Below, in pieces: positions 22,192 through 31,586 of a stretch of 64,000 bases of DNA (positions within the stretch are counted from its first letter, which is position 1; each line of letters opens with the position of its first letter). Below the pieces are notes generated by a model. It searched no databases, was not told the origin of the DNA, and was given only the letters and a program-made list of their open reading frames with translations. Made by a program: the position numbers and the translations under genes. The DNA lies in assembly GCF_003130255.1 (NCBI RefSeq), contig NZ_NRCN01000001.1:986501-1050500 (forward strand), in the 5' to 3' direction. This DNA comes from Aggregatibacter kilianii (GTDB taxonomy: Bacteria; Pseudomonadota; Gammaproteobacteria; Enterobacterales; Pasteurellaceae).

Positions 22192-23694
22192 TTATTTTTC
22201 TCCTTGTGTTTGTGTGAGATTTTTCCACGGTAAACGGGAAAGTAAGAAACTGATGATCACTAAGCCGATCGCCATGCCCCAGCCGAAGGTGTTAACGAAC
22301 CATTCAGGATAGCCTTCGTAGCCGTTTGCCAATACTTTAGTGGCTTCTTTGTAAAGCATGAACGCTAATACGCCGGTAGTGACTACAATGCAGGATTTCC
22401 AGATTACGCCGACTTTGAAAGAGCCGGTTTCGTTTAAGTGTTCACCAAGTTCTTTTAATCTGCCGGTAACGATAATGGAGAGTAAAGAGAAGAACGCTAC
22501 GGCAACGATACCGAACATGTTGACGAAGTTGTCCATGGTATCAAGCATCGGCAAGCCGGCTGCCGTACCAAACAATAAGGTGGATGCGACCATCATTGGT
22601 AAACCAACCAAGAATGTTGCGTGTGCACGGCGTAAGCGTAATTTATCTTGTACCGCCGCAATGATAACTTCTAATACGGAAATGAAAGAGGTTAACCCGG
22701 CGAAAACTAAAGAACCGAAGAATAACACGCCCAATAATTGACCTAACGGCGCTTGGTTAATGATGGTTGGGAACGCAAAGAACGCTAAGCCGATACCGCC
22801 TTTGGCAACCTCGCTGACATCTTGTCCGTTCGCGACAGCGATGAACCCTAAGGCAGAGAATACGCCGATACCCGCTAAAACTTCAAAGCTACTATTAGCA
22901 AAGCCAACCACTAAGCCCGCGCCGGTTAAATCCGATTCTTTTTTTAAGTAAGAGGCATAAGTCAACATGATGCCAAAGCAAATGGAAAGCGAGAAGAAGA
23001 TTTGACCGTATGCGGCAATCCAAACGCTTGGGTCGGCTAATTTTTCCCAGTTTGGTGAGAATAAGGCATCAAGACCTTTTTCTGCACCCGGTAAGAATAG
23101 GGAATACACCACCAAGGTGACGAACATGATCACCAAAATCGGCATAAAAATTATGGAAGAACGTGCTACACCTTTTTGTACACCAAGAGAGAGAATCAAC
23201 AAGGTGATAATCCATACGGCAAGTAACGGACCGACAACTGTGTCAACGAAATCCAAGCTTAATGCCACCTCGCTTGCCATCTTAATGTGTTCGTGCAAGA
23301 AGAAATCTACCGGGTTGCTACCCCAAGCAGAACTGAAGGAATAATAAGCATAGCTCGCTGCCCAGCCAAGGATAACGGCATAGTAAAGACCGATAATCAC
23401 ATTGATCATCACTTGCCACCAACCGAAGGTTTCAAAGGCAGTTTTGAGTTTGCGATAAGCTAACGGTGGAGAGGCGCGGAATTTGTGGCCTAAAGCATAA
23501 TCTAAAAAGACCAAAGGAATACCGGCAGTTAATAATGCCACAATGTAAGGCAGAATAAAGGCGCCGCCGCCGTTTTCATAAGTAACATAAGGGAAACGCC
23601 AAATGTTTCCCAAACCGACAGCCGAACCGATTGCCGCAAAAATAAAGGCTCTACGTCCGGAGAATGTTTCACGTTTATGTGTTGTTTGTGTCAT
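22192..23694 (-). CDS. metP: Sodium-dependent amino-acid symporter, NSS family (MetP type)
   Basis: A 500-residue symporter with about twelve membrane helices (LeuT fold). The unwound TM1 sodium/substrate site [21 protein letters not shown] is near residue 22, abbreviated here as the conserved [10 protein letters not shown] core. The adjacent 30-residue MetS-like gene indicates the methionine/alanine type rather than the tyrosine or serine types. It is alone with metS on the minus strand, with a very AT-rich gap upstream. Confidence 0.85.
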   Translation of the reverse strand: MTQTTHKRETFSGRRAFIFAAIGSAVGLGNIWRFPYVTYENGGGAFILPYIVALLTAGIPLVFLDYALGHKFRASPPLAYRKLKTAFETFGWWQVMINVIIGLYYAVILGWAASYAYYSFSSAWGSNPVDFFLHEHIKMASEVALSLDFVDTVVGPLLAVWIITLLILSLGVQKGVARSSIIFMPILVIMFVTLVVYSLFLPGAEKGLDALFSPNWEKLADPSVWIAAYGQIFFSLSICFGIMLTYASYLKKESDLTGAGLVVGFANSSFEVLAGIGVFSALGFIAVANGQDVSEVAKGGIGLAFFAFPTIINQAPLGQLLGVLFFGSLVFAGLTSFISVLEVIIAAVQDKLRLRRAHATFLVGLPMMVASTLLFGTAAGLPMLDTMDNFVNMFGIVAVAFFSLLSIIVTGRLKELGEHLNETGSFKVGVIWKSCIVVTTGVLAFMLYKEATKVLANGYEGYPEWFVNTFGWGMAIGLVIISFLLSRLPWKNLTQTQGEK

Positions 23695-23957
23695 CTGAAC
23701 ACCTGTTAAAAGTTAAAAAAATGTTAGGGAGCCAATATAAATCAATAAAAATACTAGTCAATAGAGATAAATCACTATTTATATAAAATTTACGTTATTT
23801 TTCAATACATAAAACATGTTTTATAGATTTTTATTCTGTTTTAATTGTCTTTTTTAGAATAAAAAGATATATTTTAATAAAAAGCCACTTAAACAAGCGG
23901 CAAAGTCAGTAAAATACCGAATAAAACGCTATAAAATAATTTTTTCGCACAAAAAGT
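23695..23957. other. AT-rich spacer between metP and the adhesin terminator
   Basis: About 260 bases with no open frame of note. It should contain the metP promoter, but I see no clear consensus boxes. No repeats or RNA genes were recognised. Confidence 0.5.
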
Positions 23958-23994
23958 AAAAGCCATTCAAATATTTCTATCTGAATGGCTTTTT
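23958..23994 (-). terminator. Terminator of the trimeric autotransporter gene
   Basis: AAAGCCATTCA and TGAATGGCTTT pair with an 11-13 base loop. On the minus strand the stem ends in GGCTTTTACTTTTTG. It is 20 bases past the stop codon. Confidence 0.8.
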
Positions 23995-24013
23995 ATTAAA
24001 GTATTAAATCAAA

Positions 24014-27000
24014 TTATTTCCATTGATAGCCAATGCCGGCACCTACGTTGAAATCACCTTGAGTCGTTGCTGCGCCGCTTACTTTGAATAACACTTTATT
24101 GTTGTCACTGGATTTTGAATAACCCACAGCTACGGCACTTTGTCCATTAAAGTTACCCACGCCGATACCCAAAAGGTTGGCGCCCGGTTGGGTCACTTGT
24201 GGGATGTTGGCCGCTGCAGTTGCTCCGGCAATACCACCGCGTAAGCGTTTGTCGGTTTTATGCAAATCTTTACGAACGCTGTCAACGGATCCTTGCATTT
24301 CGTTTAACTGTTTAACGTTTACTGCATCATTTGGATTTTTACCATCAGCGACATTGGTTACACGACGTTTAACCTGCTCATTACCTACAGAAACGGTATT
24401 TTCTTCTGTTGCCACAGAACCTTGACCTAATGCTACTGAGTTTTCTGCTTTGGCTTCGGCTCCTTGACCGATAGCAGTTGCGCGTTCTGCACTGGCTTTG
24501 GCTTTGCCACCAAATGCTGTTGCATTATTGCCCTCAGCTTTTGCTCCGGAACCAATCGCACTTGCATTGCTACCGTTAACACTTGATGCCACTGCATTGA
24601 CATTACCATTATCATCAGTTGATTGAATAACACGTTTAATGCTATCAGCTTCATCTTTAGCTGTTTTCGCAGCTACCTTAGCTACAACCTCTGATTTTTT
24701 AGCATCATTTTTCGCAATAATTGCTTCTTCTTTCGCATTTATTGCACCAAGTTGAGCGCTTTCTGCTTTTGTTTGCGCAGTTTCTGCAGCTTTTTGTGCG
24801 ACTTCGGAGCCTTTTTGTGCAGTAATGGCATTGTTTTTGGCTTTATCAGCTTCTTTAGCATTTTCAGCAGAGGCTATTTCAGCTGATTTAGCATTAGTTT
24901 CTGATTGTGCAGCTTTATTTTCAGAAGTTTTTGCGGCTTCTTTGGCTTCAATTGCCGTATCACGGGCTACTTCTGCATTGGATTTAGCGGTGACAGCTTC
25001 GTCTTTTGCGTTTAAGGCGTCGGTTTTGGCACTTTCTGCGGTTTGTGCAGATTGGGCAGCCGCGGTTTGGGCCTCTTTTGCTGCATCACGGGCGTTTTCG
25101 GCTTGGGTTTGTGCCTCAACCGCCCCTTCTTTAGCGCTCTCAGCCCCTTGTTTAGCCAGTTCGGCTTTGTCTGCTGCTTGGTTGGCGTTTTTGGCAGAAG
25201 TCGCGGCGTTTTGTTCGGATTGCGCTGCTGCCGCGGCAGAAGTTGCAGCGGCGTTTTTCGAGGTTTCCGCATCGTTTTTGGCTTGTTGAGCCGCCGTGTT
25301 GGCATTAACTGCGTCATTTTTCGCGTTTACTGCGTCAGTTTTGGCACTTTCCGCCGTTTGTGCAGATTGGGCAGCATCACGTTTGGCTTCTGCTGCTCGA
25401 TCTGCATCGGTATTGGCTGCGGCGGCAGAGGCTGCTGCGGCATTTTTCGCAGCTTCAGCATCGGTTTTAGCTTGTTGTGCTGCGGTTTTGGCATTGACTG
25501 ACTCATTTTTCGCGTCTACGGCATCGGCTTTGGCATTTTGCGCGGTTTGTGCAGACTGCGCGGCATCAGCTTTGGCTGCTTCGGCATCACGTTTGGCTTG
25601 CTCAGCGCGATCTGCATTCGTATTAGCTGCCACGGCAGAGGCTGCTGCGGCATTTTTCGCAGCTTCAGCATCGGTTTTGGCATTTTCCGCCGTTTGTGCA
25701 GATTGCGTCGCCTCGGTATTGGCTGCTTCGGCATCACGTTTAGCTTGCTCAGCGCGATCTGCATTCGTATTAGCTGCCACGGCAGAGGCTGCTGCCGCAT
25801 TTTTCGCATCTAGTGCTTCATTTTTTGCATTATTGGCTAACGTTTGAGCCGTTTCGGCACCTTGCTGTGCGGCTTTTGCGGCACCTTCGGCAGTCTTCGC
25901 ATTCGCTTCAGATTGTGCAGCTTTATTTTCAGAGGCTTTAGCGGCGTCTTTGGCTTCAACAGCCGCTGCTTGTGCAGTCACAGCCCCTTGTTTAGCCAGT
26001 TCGGCCTTGTCTGCTGCTTGGTTGGCGTTTTGTGCAGATTGAGCTGCCGCGGTTTGGGCCTCTTTTGCTACATCACGGGCGTTTTCGGCTTGGGTTTGTG
26101 CTGCTTCAGCCTCGGTTTTGGCTCGTTGCGCCGCGGTATTGGCATTAACTGCCTCATTTTTTGCGTCTACGGCATCGGCTTTGGCATTTTGCGCGTTTTG
26201 TGCAGACTGCGCGGCCTCGGTTTTGGCCGTTTCGGCACCTTGTTGTGCCGTTTTTGCTGCATCACGGGCGGTTTCAGCTGCCGTGTGGGCAACAACAGCG
26301 GCTGCTTGTGCGGTTTCGGCACCTTGCTGTGCGGTTTTTGCAGCACCTTCGGCAGTCTTCGCATTGGTTTCGGATTGTGCAGCTTGATTGGCAGAGGTTG
26401 CAGCGGCGTTTTTCGCGGTTTCCGCATCATTTTTGGCTTGTTGTGCCGCGGTATTGGCATTAACTGCGGCATTTTTTGCCGTTTCAGCATTTTGTGCAGA
26501 TTGAGCAGCTGCCGTTTGGGCCTCTTTTGCTGTATCACGGGCGTTTTCAGCTTGGGTTTGTGCTTCAACAGCCGCTGCTTGTGCAGTCACAGCCCCTTGT
26601 TTAGCCAGTTCGGCTTTGCCTGCTGCTTGGTTGGCGTTTGTGGCAGATGTGGCGGCTGCATTTTTCGCAGCTTCTGCATCGGTTTTGGCTTGTTGCGCCG
26701 CCGTGTTGGCATTGACTGCCTCATTTTTTGCGTTTACGGCATCGGCTTTTGCTCTTTCGGCTAGGTTGGCTGAACCGGCTGCCGCTGAAGCAGCACTTTG
26801 TGCATCAGCTACGGATTGATTAATTTGAGTTAAGGCATCGGTTACTGTGTTTGCTGCGCTCGCGGCGTCAGAGATAGCTTTTTTAGAACTTTCGGATAAA
26901 CCATAAATAACATTGCCTTTACCATCGGTGCTAACGGATAAATCATCGGTTGCGCCAAAGGTTAAAGAGTCATTTTTGTTAAGTGACCATTGACCTGCTT

Positions 27001-28726
27001 GGCCATTCGTTGTTGAGCCGACGGTCTTTCCATTTTCCACGGAAAATGTATAAGTGAGACCTTTTATTTTGGCCACATCGATTTCAGTATTTAATGCTTT
27101 GCCGAGAGCATTATCTGCAACTTGTTTAGCGGAATCCGCATTATTCTGGGCTGTTTCCGCTTGTGAAATAGCAGTATTTGCTTTTTCTAATGCTGCTGTT
27201 GCATTTGCATCGGCCTTATTTGCTGTAGTAACCGCATTGCCGGCATCTGTTTTTGCCTGAGTTGCGGTATCTTTTGCTTGAGCTGCTACTGAAGTGGCAT
27301 CATTTGCAAGTGTTCTGGCTTGATCTGCAACGGTATTGGCTGCATCAGCGACATTTTTAGCCTGAGTTGCTGCTGCATTAGCTGCATTAGCGGTATTTTT
27401 TGCTTGAGTTGCTGCTGCATTAGCTGTATTGGCCGTATCTTTTGCCTGAGTTGCGGTATCTTTTGCTTGAGCTGCTACTGAAGTGGCATCATTTGCAAGT
27501 GTTCTGGCTTGATCTGCAACAGTATTGGCTGCATCAGCGACATTTTTAGCCTGAGTTGCTACTGCATTAGCTGTATTGGCCGTATCTTTCGCTTGATTCG
27601 CTACAGTTGAGGCATTATTTGCCACTGTTCGGGCTTGATCTGCAGTTGATTTGGCGGTATTCGCTGTGCTTTGAGCTTGCGTAGCAGTTGTTTTTGCTGC
27701 TTCAGCAACATTTTTTGCTTCTGTAGCAGTTGTTAATGCTGTGCTGATGTTGTTTCTGGTTGTTTGATCTAGTCCATAAGTGATACCTGCAGCAGTTCCG
27801 GAGACTTCTAAACCATTAGCTGCTTTGAAATCTAAAGTATTATTCGAATTATTTGCTCTAGCATTATCATTGTTTCGCATGGTTTTGACAGTTGTATTAC
27901 CAACGGTAAATTTATATTCCGTATTGGCAATCTCATTAGTCGCTGTTGCAATATGATAAAGTTGTGAACCGTTGATGGCATCGGTAGAGTCTGCAGAAAT
28001 TTTACCTGCTCCAACATTTTGAATTTGACGAATAGCGCCTTCTGTTCCACCACCAAAGGAAACAACCCCTTTGTTATTCTGTTGAACGCCGCTTGTTCCC
28101 ACTTCGGCTTTACCAATTTTTAATGCTGTTAATGCATGTGCGGTTCCAGTTACAGAATTAGAACCAATGGCTACATCGTGTTGGTTTGTGGCTTCAGCTT
28201 TTACGCCGATGGCAGTACCACTATTTCCCGCCTTTGTGTGCGCACCAAGCGCCGTTCCGTATTCAGCGGACGCTACGGCGTCTGAACCAATAGCGGTTGT
28301 TTTGTTTCCGGTCGCGTTAGCATTTGCACCAATAGATACGGCGTTATTGCCTGACGCTCTCGCTGTTCCTCTTCCGACTTTTGCTCCAATCATAATAGCG
28401 CCATTACCGTCTGCAATGGTTCCATCACCAATAGCAAGTGCAGATGCTCCAGTTGCTTGTGCTCCTTTAGAGATCGCTAATTCACCACCATTTATGGCCA
28501 TTGGAACACTACTGGCGCCACCAGGCGTTGCGGTCACCGCATAAGCGTTTCCTCCAACTTGAAGTAAACCCAATAATAAAACAGCAACGTTGAATAGTTT
28601 TTTAACAGTTTTGCTTTCTGTAACAGAGGCGTCTGAAGATGATTTTACGTTCGCTTTTGACAGCTCTGAGGTAACAACTAAAGATTGTGTATTACGGTTC
28701 CAAATTACTTTAAAAATTTTGTTCAT
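24014..28726 (-). CDS. Trimeric autotransporter adhesin (YadA family) with giant alanine-core stalk
   Basis: A 1570-residue outer-membrane adhesin. It has an extended signal peptide (MNKIFKVIWNRNTQSLVV start, cleavage after AYA at residue 63) and YadA-type head repeats (AIGDGT, AVSIGANA, TAIGSDAVA, TALGAH) to about residue 190, with a neck containing DAINGSQLY. About 31 heptads form a first stalk (nt 27071-27721), then comes a small non-coil insert (KIKGLTYTFSVENG). Exactly 101 heptads form a second stalk (nt 24626-26746), followed by a second head/neck (TNVADGKNPNDAVNVKQLN) and the YadA anchor ending AGIGYQWK. ATG 28726 has AGGA upstream. Ligand unknown. Confidence 0.93.
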   Translation of the reverse strand: MNKIFKVIWNRNTQSLVVTSELSKANVKSSSDASVTESKTVKKLFNVAVLLLGLLQVGGNAYAVTATPGGASSVPMAINGGELAISKGAQATGASALAIGDGTIADGNGAIMIGAKVGRGTARASGNNAVSIGANANATGNKTTAIGSDAVASAEYGTALGAHTKAGNSGTAIGVKAEATNQHDVAIGSNSVTGTAHALTALKIGKAEVGTSGVQQNNKGVVSFGGGTEGAIRQIQNVGAGKISADSTDAINGSQLYHIATATNEIANTEYKFTVGNTTVKTMRNNDNARANNSNNTLDFKAANGLEVSGTAAGITYGLDQTTRNNISTALTTATEAKNVAEAAKTTATQAQSTANTAKSTADQARTVANNASTVANQAKDTANTANAVATQAKNVADAANTVADQARTLANDATSVAAQAKDTATQAKDTANTANAAATQAKNTANAANAAATQAKNVADAANTVADQARTLANDATSVAAQAKDTATQAKTDAGNAVTTANKADANATAALEKANTAISQAETAQNNADSAKQVADNALGKALNTEIDVAKIKGLTYTFSVENGKTVGSTTNGQAGQWSLNKNDSLTFGATDDLSVSTDGKGNVIYGLSESSKKAISDAASAANTVTDALTQINQSVADAQSAASAAAGSANLAERAKADAVNAKNEAVNANTAAQQAKTDAEAAKNAAATSATNANQAAGKAELAKQGAVTAQAAAVEAQTQAENARDTAKEAQTAAAQSAQNAETAKNAAVNANTAAQQAKNDAETAKNAAATSANQAAQSETNAKTAEGAAKTAQQGAETAQAAAVVAHTAAETARDAAKTAQQGAETAKTEAAQSAQNAQNAKADAVDAKNEAVNANTAAQRAKTEAEAAQTQAENARDVAKEAQTAAAQSAQNANQAADKAELAKQGAVTAQAAAVEAKDAAKASENKAAQSEANAKTAEGAAKAAQQGAETAQTLANNAKNEALDAKNAAAASAVAANTNADRAEQAKRDAEAANTEATQSAQTAENAKTDAEAAKNAAAASAVAANTNADRAEQAKRDAEAAKADAAQSAQTAQNAKADAVDAKNESVNAKTAAQQAKTDAEAAKNAAAASAAAANTDADRAAEAKRDAAQSAQTAESAKTDAVNAKNDAVNANTAAQQAKNDAETSKNAAATSAAAAAQSEQNAATSAKNANQAADKAELAKQGAESAKEGAVEAQTQAENARDAAKEAQTAAAQSAQTAESAKTDALNAKDEAVTAKSNAEVARDTAIEAKEAAKTSENKAAQSETNAKSAEIASAENAKEADKAKNNAITAQKGSEVAQKAAETAQTKAESAQLGAINAKEEAIIAKNDAKKSEVVAKVAAKTAKDEADSIKRVIQSTDDNGNVNAVASSVNGSNASAIGSGAKAEGNNATAFGGKAKASAERATAIGQGAEAKAENSVALGQGSVATEENTVSVGNEQVKRRVTNVADGKNPNDAVNVKQLNEMQGSVDSVRKDLHKTDKRLRGGIAGATAAANIPQVTQPGANLLGIGVGNFNGQSAVAVGYSKSSDNNKVLFKVSGAATTQGDFNVGAGIGYQWK
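24626..26746 (-). repeat. 101 uninterrupted 21-base (heptad) repeats in the adhesin
   Basis: The span divides exactly into 101 units of 21 bases, each coding a heptad of form x-x-Ala-x-x-Ala-x (for example TAAQQAK, TDAEAAK, QGAVTAQ). Blocks of several heptads recur (TQAENAR-D.AKEAQ-TAAAQSA at least four times), so the region grew by block duplication. It is a likely site of length variation between strains. Confidence 0.9.
27252..27560 (-). repeat. Near-exact 120-base direct repeat, 189 bases apart
   Basis: The sequence from 27252 to about 27371 recurs from 27441 to about 27560 with a single difference (g at 27332, a at 27521). The offset is nine heptads. This is a recent in-frame duplication in the first stalk. 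Confidence 0.85.
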
Positions 28727-28781
28727 TAAGGTGTTCCTGTGGTAGTGCAAGATCTAAATTAAGCACGGGTTTTTCCTATGC

Positions 28782-28841
28782 TTATTGCAATATTAAAACG
28801 ACCGCATTCTACTAGAAAAAAAGTTTCAATTATTGCAATAA
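28782..28841. promoter_or_regulatory. Two TTATTGCAATA palindromes upstream of the adhesin
   Basis: TATTGCAATA at 28783-28792 and TTATTGCAATAA at 28830-28841 are palindromes 48 bases apart between the adhesin and rluE. They look like operator sites for an unknown regulator. Confidence 0.4.
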
Positions 28842-28898
28842 GTGTAAATTTTACGCAAAGTTTCTAAGCTGACGCTGATTCAGTGTTACTATTTGGTG

Positions 28899-29597
28899 AT
28901 GAAAACGAAGTCTTCTCTTTTTTTTAATCGAAAAACGCGTGCCGGAGTGCCTAAAAGTGCGGTCAATTTTTCTCGCGTTTCTAAGCCGTCCAAGCCGAAA
29001 ATTCCCTTTTCCGAAACAAAAGTGGTTCTTTTTAATAAACCGTTTGATGTGTTATGCCAGTTCACCGATGAGGCAGGACGCAGCACGTTAAAAGATTTTA
29101 TTAATGTGGCGGGGGTTTACCCCATAGGCAGGTTGGATCGCGATAGTGAAGGGTTGCTGTTATTAACCAATAACGGCGACATTCAACATCGCTTGGCGGA
29201 ACCCAAGTTTAAAATGGAAAAAACGTATTGGGTGCAAGTGGAAGGTGTGCCGGATGAAATCACTTTGGAACGGTTACGGCGCGGAGTAGAATTAAACGAT
29301 GGCATGACGTTGCCTGCTAAAGTGCGGTTGATTTCCGAGCCGAATTTTCTGTGGCCGCGGATTCCGCCTATTCGAGAACGTAAAAATATTCCCACCGCGT
29401 GGCTGGAAATTAAAATTTATGAAGGACGCAATCGACAAGTTCGCCGCATGACGGCACATATCGGGTTTCCCACATTGCGTTTGATTCGTTATCAACAGGC
29501 GGGGTTTAGCCTGCAACATTTGGCGCCGAAAACTTACCGCACTTTAACACAAGATGAACTAAAACGACTTTATCAATCACTTGGATTAACCATTTAA
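28899..29597 (+). CDS. rluE: 23S rRNA pseudouridine-2457 synthase
   Basis: A 232-residue pseudouridine synthase of the RsuA family. The catalytic motif [17 protein letters not shown], with the nucleophilic aspartate, is near residue 75, and [11 protein letters not shown] is in the C-terminal part. No S4 domain is present, as in RluE. The start is ATG 28899; TTG and GTG just upstream are alternatives. It is divergent from the adhesin and 4 bases ahead of the MgtC-family gene. Confidence 0.9.
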   Translation: MKTKSSLFFNRKTRAGVPKSAVNFSRVSKPSKPKIPFSETKVVLFNKPFDVLCQFTDEAGRSTLKDFINVAGVYPIGRLDRDSEGLLLLTNNGDIQHRLAEPKFKMEKTYWVQVEGVPDEITLERLRRGVELNDGMTLPAKVRLISEPNFLWPRIPPIRERKNIPTAWLEIKIYEGRNRQVRRMTAHIGFPTLRLIRYQQAGFSLQHLAPKTYRTLTQDELKRLYQSLGLTI

Positions 29598-29601
29598 TAT
29601 T

Positions 29602-30318
29602 ATGAGTAACCTATCTGTTTTATTTGAAACCTTGGCGCGTGACAGCCATTTCTTTATTTTCGTTAAAATGACGTTTGCTATGGTGCTGGGTGGTATCATC
29701 GGCTTGGAGCGCGAACTAAAAGCCAAACCCGTAGGTGTAAAAACCTGCATGATTATTGCGGTGACCACTTGCGTACTCACCATTGTTTCCATTCAATCGG
29801 CTGAACATTATGCTCAAGTGTCGGAAAACATCCGCACCGATCCAATGCGTTTGGCGGCGCAAGTCATCAGCGGTATCGGTTTTCTTGGTGCCGGCGTGAT
29901 TTTACGTAAGCACAACGACGCCATTTCCGGCTTGACCACCGCTGCTATTATTTGGGCGGCCGCCGGTATTGGGATTGCTTCCGGAGCAGGGTTTTATTTT
30001 GATGCCATTATCGCTACCGTCATGATCCTCATCGCTATTCGTCTTAGTCCTTATGTGCATCGTTGGGTTCGTCGCCGTGATAAGAAGAAAAAGACCAAAA
30101 TTAATGCCACATTGACCTCGGCGGAGGCTGTTGGGCAGTTTGTACAACTGCTACATAGCAACAATCATTTTATTGAAAATATCAATATGAAAGATCAAGC
30201 TAACGGCGAAACCAAGCTCAGCATTCGTTGCGCCATCAGTGACAAAGGCACTATTCAGGAATTGTATTTATTGTTAAAAAATGACCCGAATGTGGTGAGT
30301 TTGGAGTTAGAAAGTTAA
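29602..30318 (+). CDS. MgtC/SapB family membrane protein
   Basis: A 238-residue protein with five predicted membrane helices in the first 150 residues (GGIIGLERELKAKPVGVKTC is the family signature, then ISGIGFLGAGVIL). A soluble ACT-like C-terminal domain follows. MgtC proteins limit ATP synthase or support growth at low magnesium in intracellular pathogens. The role here is not known. It starts 4 bases after rluE and is probably co-transcribed. Confidence 0.85.
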   Translation: MSNLSVLFETLARDSHFFIFVKMTFAMVLGGIIGLERELKAKPVGVKTCMIIAVTTCVLTIVSIQSAEHYAQVSENIRTDPMRLAAQVISGIGFLGAGVILRKHNDAISGLTTAAIIWAAAGIGIASGAGFYFDAIIATVMILIAIRLSPYVHRWVRRRDKKKKTKINATLTSAEAVGQFVQLLHSNNHFIENINMKDQANGETKLSIRCAISDKGTIQELYLLLKNDPNVVSLELES

Positions 30319-30354
30319 AGCATTTAAACTAAGAAAACTTGGGGGTTTTTGTGT

Positions 30355-30388
30355 AGGGGCGAATCGATATATCGCCCCTTTTGTTTTG
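30355..30388 (+). terminator. Terminator after rluE and the MgtC-family gene
   Basis: AGGGGCGA (30355-30362) and TCGCCCCT (30372-30379) pair around a short loop, followed by TTTGTTTT. Confidence 0.8.
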
Positions 30389-30402
30389 CTGAGAACGGGA
30401 GA

Positions 30403-30425
30403 GACGGTCGCATAATACGACCGTC
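30403..30425. repeat. Hairpin after the Old Yellow Enzyme gene
   Basis: GACGGTCG (30403-30410) and CGACCGTC (30418-30425) form an 8-bp stem. There is no T run on either side, so it is at best a weak terminator of the minus-strand gene that ends at 30436. Confidence 0.4.
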
Positions 30426-30435
30426 ACCTACGATT

Positions 30436-31539
30436 TTACTTCTTCACCGGTGGCAAAAATGTCATTTCTTTCATGTTTAGGTCCCATAAATAATCCGGGA
30501 AGCGGTAGAACGCTTTGCGCTCGGGGTCAAGTGCGGTGGAAATTTCTTGCGTTTTTCCCGATTGAATTAATTCCACAATATTTGGATTTAACAACACCGT
30601 TTTGCCCACGGCGATAAACTCCGCCCAACCGGTGGCAAAAGCCTCTTCCATTTGCTCGGCGGTAATTAAATTACCGACGCCGATAAGTGGAAGTTTGCCA
30701 TTAATGCGCTGGTGGATGAGCTCCATACGTGTTTTTTGGGTGTCGGCGCCACGGCGGGCAAGTTTGTAAAAATCCCATAGAGAAACATGCAAATATTGCA
30801 ATGGCTTTTGCACCAAGGCGTCAATTAAGGCGAAGGTGTCTGTCATGGTGAGTCCGTCCTCTTCCGGCTCTTCCGGAGAGAAACGATAGCCAAGAATGAA
30901 ATCGTCACGTTGATATTTTTCTTTCACTGCATTTGCCGCATCGATGACGGCGAGTGAAAAACGCAGGCGATTTTCAATGGAACCACCCCATTGGTCGGTG
31001 CGATGGTTGCTGTGACCGGAGACAAATTGTTGAATTAAATAGCCGTTAGCACCGTGAATTTCTACGCCGTCAAAGCCAGCCTGAATGGCTAACTCCGTCG
31101 CATTGGCAAAGGCATGAATCAATTTTTCAATTTCCGCTTCGGTTAATGCGCGCGCACCGGTAGCCTCGTCAGCGGATGGCGCCACTTTATCCAAGCCCTC
31201 TAACAATTCGCTCATGGCTAATTTGCCACCATGATGAATTTGTAAAATGGCTTTAGCGCCTTGAGATTTAATGTTTTGTGCGACGGATTTTAGACTGTCC
31301 AAATAGCGTTCATCTAAGGCGTAAGGCTGTCCGTTAAAAGCCTTGCCTTCCCGCGAAACTAAAGTCGCTGCGCTGATAAACATCGCAAAGCCCTCTGCGC
31401 GCCCTTGTAAGAAGGCATTTTCTTGTGCGCTAAAGGTACCATCCGGATTGGATCCAAAATGGGTCATGGGCGCCACAACCAAGCGGTTTTTGAGTTCAAC
31501 GCCGTTATTTAAACGATAAGATTGAAAAAGTGCGGTCAT
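30436..31539 (-). CDS. NADH-dependent flavin oxidoreductase, Old Yellow Enzyme family
   Basis: A 367-residue single-domain TIM-barrel flavoprotein. The FMN/substrate motifs are NRLVVAPMTHFGSN near residue 18, the HGANGYLIQQFVSGHSNHR region near residue 172 and the RTDQWGGSIENR signature. The C-terminal iron-sulfur and FAD domains of dienoyl-CoA reductases are absent, so it is an OYE/YqjM-like ene reductase. Physiological substrate unknown. A lipoprotein gene lies 47 bases upstream on the same strand. Confidence 0.88.
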   Translation of the reverse strand: MTALFQSYRLNNGVELKNRLVVAPMTHFGSNPDGTFSAQENAFLQGRAEGFAMFISAATLVSREGKAFNGQPYALDERYLDSLKSVAQNIKSQGAKAILQIHHGGKLAMSELLEGLDKVAPSADEATGARALTEAEIEKLIHAFANATELAIQAGFDGVEIHGANGYLIQQFVSGHSNHRTDQWGGSIENRLRFSLAVIDAANAVKEKYQRDDFILGYRFSPEEPEEDGLTMTDTFALIDALVQKPLQYLHVSLWDFYKLARRGADTQKTRMELIHQRINGKLPLIGVGNLITAEQMEEAFATGWAEFIAVGKTVLLNPNIVELIQSGKTQEISTALDPERKAFYRFPDYLWDLNMKEMTFLPPVKK

Positions 31540-31586
31540 TTTTTCTCCCGTTTTTGTAGATAGTGATGGTCCGATGGGATCCTCGA

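Noticed and set aside
25844-26764. Long plus-strand open frame of 306 codons opposite the adhesin
   Set aside because: It is the antisense of the alanine heptads; the repeated GCx codons exclude stops on the other strand. The Gly/Cys/Phe-rich product is not protein-like and no ribosome site is present. The same holds for the frames at 24825, 25043, 25296 and 28167.
24626-27721. Regular 21-base repeats as a CRISPR or tandem non-coding array
   Set aside because: There are no unique spacers between units; the period is a coding heptad in one continuous adhesin frame.
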